Assembly (NCBI GenBank): GCA_009777835.1
Contig: WRKZ01000002.1
Coordinates: 17,909 to 81,908 of the forward strand
Direction: 5' to 3'
Length of the DNA: 64,000 nucleotides
Source of the DNA: Oscillospiraceae bacterium
GTDB taxonomy: Bacteria; Bacillota; Clostridia; Oscillospirales; Ruminococcaceae
The notes under the pieces: generated by a model
What the model saw: only the letters and a program-made list of their open reading frames with translations
Told to the model about the DNA's origin: nothing
Databases searched by the model: none
Translations under genes and position numbers: made by a program
Part shown: one piece after another, positions 19,682 to 28,983 of the stretch
Numbering within the stretch: the stretch's first letter is position 1
Layout: every line of letters starts with the position of its first letter

Positions 19682-19933
19682 AAAAAGAAGCTTCTTCTAC
19701 GTATTATGGTTAATAAGAAGAATGTGAAATTTAATGATTTTGTATCGCTCGTTGAATCTTTTGGTTTTGTTCTTGACAGAATTGAAGGAAGCCATCGAAT
19801 ATATATTCATCCGGGAGCTTCTAAAATTTTGAATCTACAAAATGATAACGGAGAGGCAAAGCCGTATCAGATTAAACAGTTTCTTGAATTTGTAGAAAAA
19901 TATAATTTGAAATATAATTTAAAGATGAATTGA
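19676..19933 (+). CDS. hicA: HicA-like mRNA interferase toxin
   Basis: VKFNDFVSLVESFGFVLDRIEGSHRIYIHPG; followed by HicB-like ORF. Confidence 0.75.
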   Translation: MNKKKLLLRIMVNKKNVKFNDFVSLVESFGFVLDRIEGSHRIYIHPGASKILNLQNDNGEAKPYQIKQFLEFVEKYNLKYNLKMN

Positions 19934-19948
19934 AAGTGGGGTTGTGTT

Positions 19949-20170
19949 ATGGTTCATTATCATATCAATGTTTTTTACAGTACGGAGGACGGGGGGTTCA
20001 TTGCTGACATTCCCGATTTGGAGGGTTGCAGTGCTTTTGGAGAAACTCCGGAAAAAGCAATGAAAGAAGTAATGATTGCACAAAAAATTTGGTTGGAAAC
20101 AGCAAAAGAAAAGAAATATGAAATCCCCGAAGCTAAATATCGACCGGTAATTTATCAGGCAGTCGTGTAG
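19949..20170 (+). CDS. hicB: HicB-like antitoxin (short, partial RNase H fold)
   Basis: HINVFYSTEDGGFIADIPDLEGCSAFGETPEKAMKEVMIAQKIWLE. Confidence 0.85.
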   Translation: MVHYHINVFYSTEDGGFIADIPDLEGCSAFGETPEKAMKEVMIAQKIWLETAKEKKYEIPEAKYRPVIYQAVV

Positions 20171-20184
20171 AACTAAAGAAACAA

Positions 20185-20206
20185 GAGAGGGCGCGCATAG
20201 ATGAAC
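20185..20206. repeat. Right copy of 22-bp direct repeat flanking hicAB
   Basis: gagagggcgcgcatagatgaac. Confidence 0.95.
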
Positions 20207-21001
20207 CAAATCACATCAGGTTTAAAGAAAGAATTACTGTACTTCTGGCGGAGTTTTCGTTTGATGGGAATGTTGATTCTGTTTTTCGGGAACGTCTTGT
20301 TTAATGTCGCAATGGCGGGAATTATGATTTCCATGAACGATTCACTGGCTGAAAGCGGGATTCAAGGAACCGAAAGCCTTTCCGTCATGGCAGGAATGTT
20401 TTCGCTTGACTATATTTACTTTTCCGCGCTTGTTCCGATTGTTGTAATCGTGTTGATACTGCTTACCGGGGCAGCAGGTGGGGAACAGAAAAAACGTTCG
20501 ATTATTATTCCGCAGATTGCGGGGTTGAGTCCGGTGGGATACGTTCTGCCGAAGTTTTTACTCTATCCCCCCATGATTTTCGTACTCACGATTATAGCGG
20601 CGTTTGCGGCGAATTCCGGTTGCCATGCAATTCTTGCGGAATCGTATTCATTCGGGACGGTTCTGCTGACCGGTTCGTTAGTCGGGGTTTATGCGGTTTT
20701 CCTGGTTAGTATGTACCTGTTTTTGGGAATAAGCCTGACTCAACCGGGATTATCGGTGATTTACGTCTTTGTGGCGGATATGTTCTTCAGTTCAATGCTT
20801 ATTATTGTTTTTGACGTTGACAGATTCACCCCGTGGAATCTTACCGGTTTCGCGAATGATGCACTCTTCGGGCAGGTTGACACAGCGGGAATAGCCGTCA
20901 CGGTTGCCGTTACACTGGTTTTCAGCGTGATTTTCATGCTGCTCACCCTGTTTTCAATTGTAGCAAAGAGAATGGATAACAGTTATGATGAGGTTTATTA
21001 G
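20201..21001 (+). CDS. ABC transporter permease
   Basis: Multi-TM; second half of the ABC operon interrupted by hicAB. Confidence 0.75.
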   Translation: MNQITSGLKKELLYFWRSFRLMGMLILFFGNVLFNVAMAGIMISMNDSLAESGIQGTESLSVMAGMFSLDYIYFSALVPIVVIVLILLTGAAGGEQKKRSIIIPQIAGLSPVGYVLPKFLLYPPMIFVLTIIAAFAANSGCHAILAESYSFGTVLLTGSLVGVYAVFLVSMYLFLGISLTQPGLSVIYVFVADMFFSSMLIIVFDVDRFTPWNLTGFANDALFGQVDTAGIAVTVAVTLVFSVIFMLLTLFSIVAKRMDNSYDEVY

Positions 21002-21263
21002 ATTTGTAGTATTGATGTTGGTGTTCTTGCTGTTTTTTGTGGCGATTATAACCGCGATTGTTCTGCTGTCATCGGGATTGTTGGCGATTCCCGTGTCGCT
21101 TGTAGTGATTTCGGGAATTTTCACCGGGGTAGCATCCGACCTTTCGCCGATTGCAATGCTGTTTGCGGGGATTTCCTTTATTTCAGCGGGACTGGCTGTT
21201 TCCCTCGGAATAGTGTCCCTGTTCCCGAAACAAGTTAATATTCTGAGAAAGTATAAACGATGA
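20985..21263 (+). CDS. Small membrane protein
   Basis: Hydrophobic ORF overlapping neighbours. Confidence 0.65.
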   Translation: MMRFIRFVVLMLVFLLFFVAIITAIVLLSSGLLAIPVSLVVISGIFTGVASDLSPIAMLFAGISFISAGLAVSLGIVSLFPKQVNILRKYKR

Positions 21264-21802
21264 TATTTGCAAAACAAGCAAAACAAGGGCGACGAAGTCG
21301 CTTGACGAAATTTGTAAAAAAAAGCATAGACAACAGGAAGAAGCTGCTTATTATTCTGGTTTGCATTTCTTTTGTCTCGGGGATTTCGGCATTTTTGCTC
21401 CAATTTTTTTTAGGAGGCTCAACAATTTACCGTGCTGAATTGTTTATAGAAGTAGTAGACGATGTAAATCCGACGATTTTGATTAACACGGCGGGTATGC
21501 GGGTAGAAGTCGTTCCGTGGGACGGAGAGACCGTTAAAATTGAGTGTGTGTCGGAATTACCGCTTATAATTGAAGACATCACCGAAGAGTCAAATCAGGG
21601 ATTAATCAAAAATCAGACGGTGACAATCAGCCAGGATGACGGATTCGTTGTTTCGCTGTTCACGACCGAGTTGTTTCGCTACAGGATGAAGGTTTACCTG
21701 CCGCAATCCCGCGTGTACAAGGAAATAACCGTGAATTCTTCGGTTGCAAACACGAATGTTTACGTAGACGAATTACTTCAAATACAGGAGGTGAGAATAT
21801 AA
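21260..21802 (+). CDS. Membrane-anchored protein, DUF4097-like
   Basis: TM near N-terminus plus beta-rich C-terminus; N-terminal segment encoded by a small stem-loop repeat at 21286-21310. Confidence 0.5.
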   Translation: MIFAKQAKQGRRSRLTKFVKKSIDNRKKLLIILVCISFVSGISAFLLQFFLGGSTIYRAELFIEVVDDVNPTILINTAGMRVEVVPWDGETVKIECVSELPLIIEDITEESNQGLIKNQTVTISQDDGFVVSLFTTELFRYRMKVYLPQSRVYKEITVNSSVANTNVYVDELLQIQEVRI

Positions 21803-22749
21803 TGTTATCAGTGGTTATTCCCGCTTATAATGAGGGTGAGAATATAAATATAGCAAGTGATACCATTTCTCGTATTTTTGAATCGGCGGGGATTGAGTTT
21901 GAACTGGTGTTTTCCGATGACGGGTCAAGGGATAACACGTGGGAATTTATTTCGAAGAGGGCGGCAGCGGATTCACGGATACGTGGTTTGCGATTCTCGC
22001 GAAATTTCGGGAAAGAAGCGGCGATATTCGCAGGGCTGGAGAAAGCGCAGGGCGATTGCGTCGTGGTAATCGACTGTGATTTACAGCATCCGCCCGAACT
22101 CATGGTCGAGATGTACGAACGGTGGAAGAACGGCGCGGAAGTGGTGGAGGCACGTAAATCGTCGAGGGGGAGAGAAAGCCCGATTTACAAGACCTTTGCG
22201 AAGACTTTCTATAAGCTTATGAAGTCATCGTCGGGATTGAATCTTGACGGGGCGAGTGATTATAAGCTGATGGACAGAAAAGTCATCGATGCCATTAACG
22301 GAATGAAAGAGCGGTTGACGTTTTTCCGGGCTTTGTCGGCATGGGTCGGATTCAAGACCGAAGTTGTCGAGTTTGAAGTCCGACCGCGGGAACACGGAAC
22401 GACTAAGTGGAGTTTTCGTAAGCTGTTTAAGTTTGCTTTGTCGAGTGTTACCGGATTCACGAGTTTTCCTATGCACTTGATGACGGTCAGCGGAATTATA
22501 TTCGCGGTTTTGTCGCTTGTGATGGGCGTGCAGACAGTTTTGAAGTTTTTCGGCGTTTTCGGCGAACCTGCGGCGGAGGGATTTTCAACGGTTATACTGC
22601 TTTTGTTGATTATCGGTTCGCTGTTGATGTTGGGCCTGGGAATAATCGGATATTATTTAAGCAAAATCTATGAGGAAATCAAGTTTCGCCCCAGATATAT
22701 TATTAATGAGGAAATTTCAATAAAGAAAGAAGGAAGTGTTAACCCATGA
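21802..22749 (+). CDS. Family 2 glycosyltransferase (GtrB/DPM1-like)
   Basis: VVIPAYNEGENI, FSDDGSRDNTWE, DCDLQHPPELM, C-terminal TM pair. Confidence 0.93.
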   Translation: MLSVVIPAYNEGENINIASDTISRIFESAGIEFELVFSDDGSRDNTWEFISKRAAADSRIRGLRFSRNFGKEAAIFAGLEKAQGDCVVVIDCDLQHPPELMVEMYERWKNGAEVVEARKSSRGRESPIYKTFAKTFYKLMKSSSGLNLDGASDYKLMDRKVIDAINGMKERLTFFRALSAWVGFKTEVVEFEVRPREHGTTKWSFRKLFKFALSSVTGFTSFPMHLMTVSGIIFAVLSLVMGVQTVLKFFGVFGEPAAEGFSTVILLLLIIGSLLMLGLGIIGYYLSKIYEEIKFRPRYIINEEISIKKEGSVNP

Positions 22750-25700
22750 GTAAGATTAAACCGGATTTTAGCAAGTTCAAACCGAAGAATCCTATACCGG
22801 CGATAAAGGATTTCTTCATCACGAAACCGCATATATGGCTTTCGTTTGCAATCCCGTTCGGGGTTTTGTTTGCGTCATATATGCTCTTCGGCGTATGGCC
22901 GAGCCAGCGGGGTGATCCGGCGAAACCGTGGTCGGTGCTGTCGCTGGACTTGAATGCGCAGTACGTCTACTATTTCCAACATATGAAGGATGCACTGTTC
23001 GGCAGCGAAAGCCTGCTGTATTCGTGGAGCCGTAATCTGTCGGGTGAATTTGTCGGGATTATCGGGTACTATGTACTCAGCCCGTTTAACTTGATTGTTT
23101 GGGTTTTCCCGCTGTCGCACATTACCGAGGGTCTTATGCTGATGATGCTGACTAAAGTGGGATTCATCGGCGTTACCATGGCGATTTACCTTAGTTACAG
23201 TCGCGGATTCGGCAAGCACACGACGGTTATGTTCAGCATAATGTATGCGTTGCTGTCCTACAACATCGTGCAGACCATGAACCCGATGTGGTTGGACGGA
23301 GTAATGGCGTTACCGCTCGTTGTTATGGGAATAGAGAGCGTTTTGAAACACGGTAAGTACAAATTGCTGATTTTCTCTCTTACCTACTCGTTCATTACCT
23401 GCTTCTATATCGGGTATATGATTGCGATATTCACGACCCTCTATTATATCTATTACGCATTGACCTCCAGGAAGTTCACAAGAGGAAATATCATCGTGGT
23501 TTTGAAGCGTACCGGATTATTCGCGGCGGCGGCGTTGATTTCAGCGGCGATTTCGGCATTTATACTGTTGCCGGTCTATTCGGCATTGTCGATGGGTAAG
23601 TTGGAATTCTCCAACCCCGACTATTCCCTCAGGGCGAACTTCAATTTCCTTGATATAACACGGAAATTTTTCTTGAACAGCTACGACACGGTCAGAATGC
23701 CGGAGGGTATGCCGTTCCTCTTCTCCGGAACCGTCACGCTTTTACTGTTCCCGATTTATTTCTTCTGCGACAAGATTCGCAGGGCACGCAGATTGGGCGG
23801 GATTCTGCTTGTTTTCGCATTGATTACGAGTATGATGATTGTTCCGTTTGATATGTTCTGGCACGGAATGCAGAATCCTAACTGGCTGCCTTACCGTTAC
23901 TCATTCATGCTTTGCTTCTTGTTCATTGCTTTCGGGGCGGAAGTGTTCGAACACCTCAAGAAAATCCCTCACAAATCGATAGGAATATCGGCGGTGGTAC
24001 TTGCGGGACTGCTCATTTATTGGCAGGCGGCAGATACCTTTGAATCGACGTTGGGTGATAAAGGAAGGGATGTTTTCGACTGGTTGAGTTCGGTCATGCC
24101 GTCAATGATTGCGGTAATCGGCTTTGCATCTATTCTTATACTGGCGAAGAACAAACTCAAGAAAGAAAACGTGATTTCCTTCGTGCTGATTGCTTTGGTG
24201 GTGACGGAATTGCTGTTCAACACCCAAAACAGCATCGAGAGACAACACACCGACATTTACTATTCAAATAAGGAATCATTCCAGAGCATGGTGTTCACGC
24301 GGCAGGTGATGGACGACATTATCGCGGCGGACGATGGGTTCTGGCGTTCGGAAAAACGGTATATCCGCAGTGCGTGTGACCCGATGGCACTCCGAATGAA
24401 AGGTGTCACCCACAGTTCGAGTATGTTGAATGAACGCGCAATCGTTATTTTGAAGAATATGGGTTATTCGTCGAGGAGTCATGCTTCACGCTATTCGGGA
24501 AATACCCCGCTTACCGACGACTTGCTGGGCTTCAAATATATCTTGTCGGCACCCACGAAAGACCATTCCAGTGTGAAGAGTAAGAGTGACATTACGGTAT
24601 ACGAAAATCCCAACGTTATGCCGCTGCTTTATCTGACGAATCCGCAAATGAAAAACTTTACTTTCGACGGGCCGGACAATCCGTTTTTGAATCAGAACAA
24701 ACTGCTTTCGCAGATGTTGGAGCAGGGCGTGTCACGGATTCGTACCGCCGATACCGAGATTACCAATCTCGAAGTGCTTGAAGGCGATTATACCGTGTAT
24801 TCCAAAAACGAAACCGTCGGAAATAACAGCGAAGTCGATTATACCGATGAAATCCCGGAAAACGATGCCTATATCGATTACAGCTTCTACGCAGAACAGA
24901 CAGGACATTATTATCTGCAAATCAGCAGTGATTATAAAGGCAATGAATACAGCGTATCGGTTCGAACCAGCGATTACAGTTCAGAATCCGGTGAAGTCAC
25001 TACCGAAGAATACGATGCCGAAGAAATTGGGGATGAAAATATCCATTATCTGGGTTATTTTAATTCCGGTGATTCGTTTAGGGTGATTCTCACACTTGAA
25101 TCCGAAAGGCTCTTCGTCCGACGTGAAATCTTTATGGTTTCCACCGCGAAAATGAACGACATCATTGACGATTTGCTCATGGAACATGATTATGAAGATT
25201 TGACACAAGCGATATATCAAATTCAAGATGACATTCTCACGTATATTCTCGATGATGAAACGGTGGATGAGCATTTCGCGATTGCGAACTACAACAGCCG
25301 CACAAACGAGAAAGTCAATCAATCAGGTGGCAGTCATACCATTTACGCAAAGTCGGGTTCGGGTTCGGCATCAATCAAGTACGAAGTCTATGCCGATGTT
25401 TACGGGGACGTGTTTGCGTACTTCCCCGGAAGCGTGAGCGGAATGTTCGAATTGTCGGTTAACGGGACGAAAATCCCCGAAACGCCTGAGTCGGAGCTTA
25501 CTCGCTGTTATTACCTCGGCAAATACGGCGACACCTATCTCGAAGTCGTGATTACGCCGCTCGGTAACGAAATTTTCTTCGGTGAAGGGTATTTCGCGCG
25601 GGTGAATGAGGATATCCTGGCTTTCGAAGGGGAAGCGGCAGAGCGGTATTACGCGCGTATGCTCACGAATCTGAAGAGGTCTGATGAAGACGGCGGACGT

Positions 25701-27080
25701 TATATCGAGCAGGTTGCGGCAGCCCGTCAGTTGAACAACGTCACGGCGGATACCCGCGACGACGGAAACGTCAATTACAGCAAATCCGGCGGTGAAGCCA
25801 CGATTGAGTACAGTTTCACCACAAGCACGCAAGGCGATTACTATGCGTATTTCCCCGGGGGATTCCAAGCCGCGTACAGAGTCCTTGTGAACGGCGAACT
25901 TGTCGAAAGTGTCTTCGGTGAAGGTGAAAACGCACAAGCGGCGCGCTATCTGGGCAGTTTCGAGCGGGGGGAAAACGTTAAGGTAACGTTGAGCCTTACC
26001 GGGGATTCGGTTGTTTTCGGGGAAGCGGTATTCGCGAGGGCGAAGTACAGTTTCGAAGATGAGCGGATTCTCAGAAATCAAGAGCGTGCAATCTCGATTC
26101 TCGGCGAAGATGCAACCGGAATCAATTCGTATTTCAAACGGATTCATTATCATGACTCACTCCCTGCGGGAATCGTCCAATCCACCACGACCGATAATCA
26201 CACCTCCTACAAACGTGCCGAGGGTGCTACCGGTAATGCTCACATGGAATACTTCTTCACGGCGGAAGAAGCCGGCGACTACTACGTGTATATGCCTACT
26301 TCTTTTGAACGTAAGAGCAATCTTTGGGTAAACGACTCGTTTATCAGTGTGATTTTCGAGACCGATAACTACCACATTCACCATTTGGGGAATTTTGAGC
26401 GGGGCGAAGACTTCAAGGTAACGCTGTCACTGTTGGATAAGAATGAAGTGTTCTTTAAAGAGCAGTACTTCATGCGTCTGGATAAAGACCTGCTTGAATC
26501 TGACATTGCACGTCTCCACAAGACTAACGAAAACACCGTGTTTGAGGGGCTTTCGAATACTCATCTGCGGTTGACCACCAATCACCCCAAGGAAATGATG
26601 GTCTTCACCTCGATTCCTAACGAACCGGGCTGGAAAATCACCGTGAACGGCAAAACCATCAAAAAAGAGGAGATTGAGGAAATCGCAGGGGGATTAATCG
26701 CTATTTCTGTTCCCGCAGGGGAAAACGTGGTCGAGATGAAGTTTTTCCCGAACCGTATGCCGTCGGGAATATTGCTCACCTTTGCGGGAATAGCAGGACT
26801 GATAGTGCTGAATATGTTCATGGCAAGGTTGGAACTCCGCGAACAAATGAGAGTTAGACTGGCTGCGAAATCAAAGAAAAAGTTGGTTCGTGTAGTCTCA
26901 GACGTTCGTGACGTGTATGACGAAAGCGATTATGACGATGACGAAGACGATGATGACGAAGTTCAAGAAAAAGTCAAAGAAGTCAAAGAATTCAAAGAAG
27001 TAAAAGAAGACAAAAAATCTAAAAAAGCCCAAAAAGACGAGAGCGAATCGGAGGGAGACGAAGATGCTTTTGACTCTTGA
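22746..27080 (+). CDS. YfhO-family membrane protein, unusually large, with repeated extracellular modules
   Basis: YfhO-like TM core; ASRYSGNTPLTDDLLGFKYIL, PNEPGWKITVNGK; 1444 aa. Confidence 0.85.
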   Translation: MSKIKPDFSKFKPKNPIPAIKDFFITKPHIWLSFAIPFGVLFASYMLFGVWPSQRGDPAKPWSVLSLDLNAQYVYYFQHMKDALFGSESLLYSWSRNLSGEFVGIIGYYVLSPFNLIVWVFPLSHITEGLMLMMLTKVGFIGVTMAIYLSYSRGFGKHTTVMFSIMYALLSYNIVQTMNPMWLDGVMALPLVVMGIESVLKHGKYKLLIFSLTYSFITCFYIGYMIAIFTTLYYIYYALTSRKFTRGNIIVVLKRTGLFAAAALISAAISAFILLPVYSALSMGKLEFSNPDYSLRANFNFLDITRKFFLNSYDTVRMPEGMPFLFSGTVTLLLFPIYFFCDKIRRARRLGGILLVFALITSMMIVPFDMFWHGMQNPNWLPYRYSFMLCFLFIAFGAEVFEHLKKIPHKSIGISAVVLAGLLIYWQAADTFESTLGDKGRDVFDWLSSVMPSMIAVIGFASILILAKNKLKKENVISFVLIALVVTELLFNTQNSIERQHTDIYYSNKESFQSMVFTRQVMDDIIAADDGFWRSEKRYIRSACDPMALRMKGVTHSSSMLNERAIVILKNMGYSSRSHASRYSGNTPLTDDLLGFKYILSAPTKDHSSVKSKSDITVYENPNVMPLLYLTNPQMKNFTFDGPDNPFLNQNKLLSQMLEQGVSRIRTADTEITNLEVLEGDYTVYSKNETVGNNSEVDYTDEIPENDAYIDYSFYAEQTGHYYLQISSDYKGNEYSVSVRTSDYSSESGEVTTEEYDAEEIGDENIHYLGYFNSGDSFRVILTLESERLFVRREIFMVSTAKMNDIIDDLLMEHDYEDLTQAIYQIQDDILTYILDDETVDEHFAIANYNSRTNEKVNQSGGSHTIYAKSGSGSASIKYEVYADVYGDVFAYFPGSVSGMFELSVNGTKIPETPESELTRCYYLGKYGDTYLEVVITPLGNEIFFGEGYFARVNEDILAFEGEAAERYYARMLTNLKRSDEDGGRYIEQVAAARQLNNVTADTRDDGNVNYSKSGGEATIEYSFTTSTQGDYYAYFPGGFQAAYRVLVNGELVESVFGEGENAQAARYLGSFERGENVKVTLSLTGDSVVFGEAVFARAKYSFEDERILRNQERAISILGEDATGINSYFKRIHYHDSLPAGIVQSTTTDNHTSYKRAEGATGNAHMEYFFTAEEAGDYYVYMPTSFERKSNLWVNDSFISVIFETDNYHIHHLGNFERGEDFKVTLSLLDKNEVFFKEQYFMRLDKDLLESDIARLHKTNENTVFEGLSNTHLRLTTNHPKEMMVFTSIPNEPGWKITVNGKTIKKEEIEEIAGGLIAISVPAGENVVEMKFFPNRMPSGILLTFAGIAGLIVLNMFMARLELREQMRVRLAAKSKKKLVRVVSDVRDVYDESDYDDDEDDDDEVQEKVKEVKEFKEVKEDKKSKKAQKDESESEGDEDAFDS

Positions 27081-27828
27081 CGTTGGCAACACCAATATAG
27101 TTATGTCTGTGTTCGAGGGGGAGAAATCCCTCCTCGAATCCAGGATTGACACCAACCCCGCGAGAATGTCCGACCAGTATATCGTGATGTTTGATTCTCT
27201 TCTGCGCTTGAACGGGGTTTCACGGGGGGATATAACCGGTTCAGTCATATCGTCGGTTGTTCCGCCGGTGACACGACAGATTTCGTTGGCGGTCAAGCGG
27301 TTAAACGGGATTGAACCGTTGATTGTCGGGCCGGGGTTGAAGTCGGGCTTGAATATCAAGATTGACAATCCGGCAGAGCTTGCCGCTGATTTAGCCTGTG
27401 GAGCGATTGCCGCGAAGAATCTGTATAAGAATCCCTGTATAGCGATTGATTTGGGGACTGCCACGAAGGTCTTGGCTATAGACAAGACCGGTGCGTTGTT
27501 GGGCGGAGTGATTGCCCCGGGTGTCGGGGTGAGTTTCAAGTCCATGTCGGACACGACCGCGCTGCTTCCGCTGGTCAGCGTGGAAGAACCCGGAGCAGTA
27601 ATCGGTTCGAATACCATTGACTGTATTCGCGGCGGGATTATTTACGGAACTGCGTGCATGCTCGACGGATTGATTGAGCGGTTCGAGTCGCAGTTAGGCG
27701 AAAAATGTTCGTTGGTTGCTACCGGGGGCTTTTCGGAGGTGATTGTACCGCATTGTAAGCATGATATTCTTGTGAATAAGCGGCTTGTATCGGAAGGAAT
27801 GCGTATTATTTACGAGAAGAATAGATAG
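27064..27828 (+). CDS. coaX: Type III pantothenate kinase
   Basis: MLLTLDVGNTNIVMSVFEG, IVGPGLKSGL, AIDLGTATK, GGVIAPGV. Confidence 0.96.
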   Translation: MLLTLDVGNTNIVMSVFEGEKSLLESRIDTNPARMSDQYIVMFDSLLRLNGVSRGDITGSVISSVVPPVTRQISLAVKRLNGIEPLIVGPGLKSGLNIKIDNPAELAADLACGAIAAKNLYKNPCIAIDLGTATKVLAIDKTGALLGGVIAPGVGVSFKSMSDTTALLPLVSVEEPGAVIGSNTIDCIRGGIIYGTACMLDGLIERFESQLGEKCSLVATGGFSEVIVPHCKHDILVNKRLVSEGMRIIYEKNR

Positions 27829-27840
27829 GCGTTACACTCG

Positions 27841-27936
27841 TAAGAGGTGATAGCAGGTCGGTGAGGGTTGCGCTGATTTACAGGCAGCTTGAGGTCGGCT
27901 AATATATGCTGATAAAAAATCAGCGAGAAAGAGGTG
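27841..27936 (+). promoter_or_regulatory. Candidate structured leader of the ECF S-component gene
   Basis: CGCTGATTT (27871-27879) can pair with AAATCAGCG (27917-27925), competing with local hairpin GCTGAT-aaaaa-ATCAGC next to the RBS. Confidence 0.35.
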
Positions 27937-27942
27937 TTTTCT

Positions 27943-28557
27943 ATGGAAAACAAAATTCCGGGGGGCAGAGCGATTCAATCAAGAACGCTTATGCTGGCAC
28001 AGACTGCCGTGTTGGGCGGCATCATGTTGGTTCTCAACTTTAGTGGGTTGGGGTTAATCAAAGTCGGGGTTTGGTCGCTTACGATTTTGAATGTTCCGGT
28101 GATTATCGGGGCAATGACGGTCGGAAAATGGGCGACAACAGCTTTGGGCGGGTTGTTCGGTATACTGATACTTGCCGATGCACAGGTTTTCTTGGCGATT
28201 AGTTTCCCGTTGACGATTTTCTTCCTTGTGGGTTTGAGGGGGTTATTGTACGGATTCTTGTGTGCTTTAATCTTTGAAGGATTCAAGAAAATCGACAAAA
28301 CGAAGATTTGGTCGTACGGTGCGACAGGGCTGTGTTCCGCAATCTTGAATACCACGTTGTTTATCGTGGGGGTGATTGTGATTTTCGGTTCTTCGCCCGC
28401 TATTCTGGAGATGTTCGGGCAGGTAAACCGTTTCGGGCTTTTCATTCCGCTGATTTTAATGGTGGGTGTTCAAGCAATCATCGAAATTGTCGTATGTGCG
28501 GCGATTGCTATGGCGGTCGCAAAACCGGTATCGGCTTACTTAAACAAGAGAGCATAA
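27943..28557 (+). CDS. ECF transporter S component (possibly pantothenate, PanT-like)
   Basis: Six-TM-like hydrophobic protein next to coaX; RBS agaaagagg. Confidence 0.65.
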   Translation: MENKIPGGRAIQSRTLMLAQTAVLGGIMLVLNFSGLGLIKVGVWSLTILNVPVIIGAMTVGKWATTALGGLFGILILADAQVFLAISFPLTIFFLVGLRGLLYGFLCALIFEGFKKIDKTKIWSYGATGLCSAILNTTLFIVGVIVIFGSSPAILEMFGQVNRFGLFIPLILMVGVQAIIEIVVCAAIAMAVAKPVSAYLNKRA

Positions 28558-28585
28558 TCGGCAAATAGCAAAGGAGGTGAGTGGT

Positions 28586-28774
28586 ATGGCTAATACACCG
28601 GAGATTCGTGATACGAAGAAAACCTGTTTGTCTGTACTTGTTGCATTAAAAAGAACAGGTGGAACCATTGATGATGCAATTTCACAGATGAAAGCATCTA
28701 TGGAGAGAGCAGACGCACTTGAGGTTTTCGAGTCGTTCAAAGAAGACGATGGGCTTTTGGTCAAACCAAAGTAG
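28586..28774 (+). CDS. Small ~62-aa protein, family member P1
   Basis: MANTPEIRDTKKTCLSVLVALK..., paralogous to 35516-35698; RBS aaaggaggtg. Confidence 0.75.
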   Translation: MANTPEIRDTKKTCLSVLVALKRTGGTIDDAISQMKASMERADALEVFESFKEDDGLLVKPK

Positions 28775-28788
28775 AGGAGGTGAGCGGT

Positions 28789-28983
28789 ATGGCGTATGAT
28801 ACGAAAGTGCTGTTGTCTCAGATTGCACAAAACGTTTTGAAGTCTGTTACCCTCGAGGAAGCGTATATGTCGGTGGTAGAATCGGCTAATGTTGAAGGTC
28901 TTCAGTTGGCAAATTATAATGAAGCAAAGAAACATCTTCAGGAGTTGCGTTCGCGCTCGGAGGCGGCAGGGTCAGAATCATGA
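28789..28983 (+). CDS. Small ~64-aa protein, family member P3
   Basis: MAYDTKVLLSQIAQNVLKSVTLEEAY...; RBS gaggaggtg. Confidence 0.7.
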   Translation: MAYDTKVLLSQIAQNVLKSVTLEEAYMSVVESANVEGLQLANYNEAKKHLQELRSRSEAAGSES

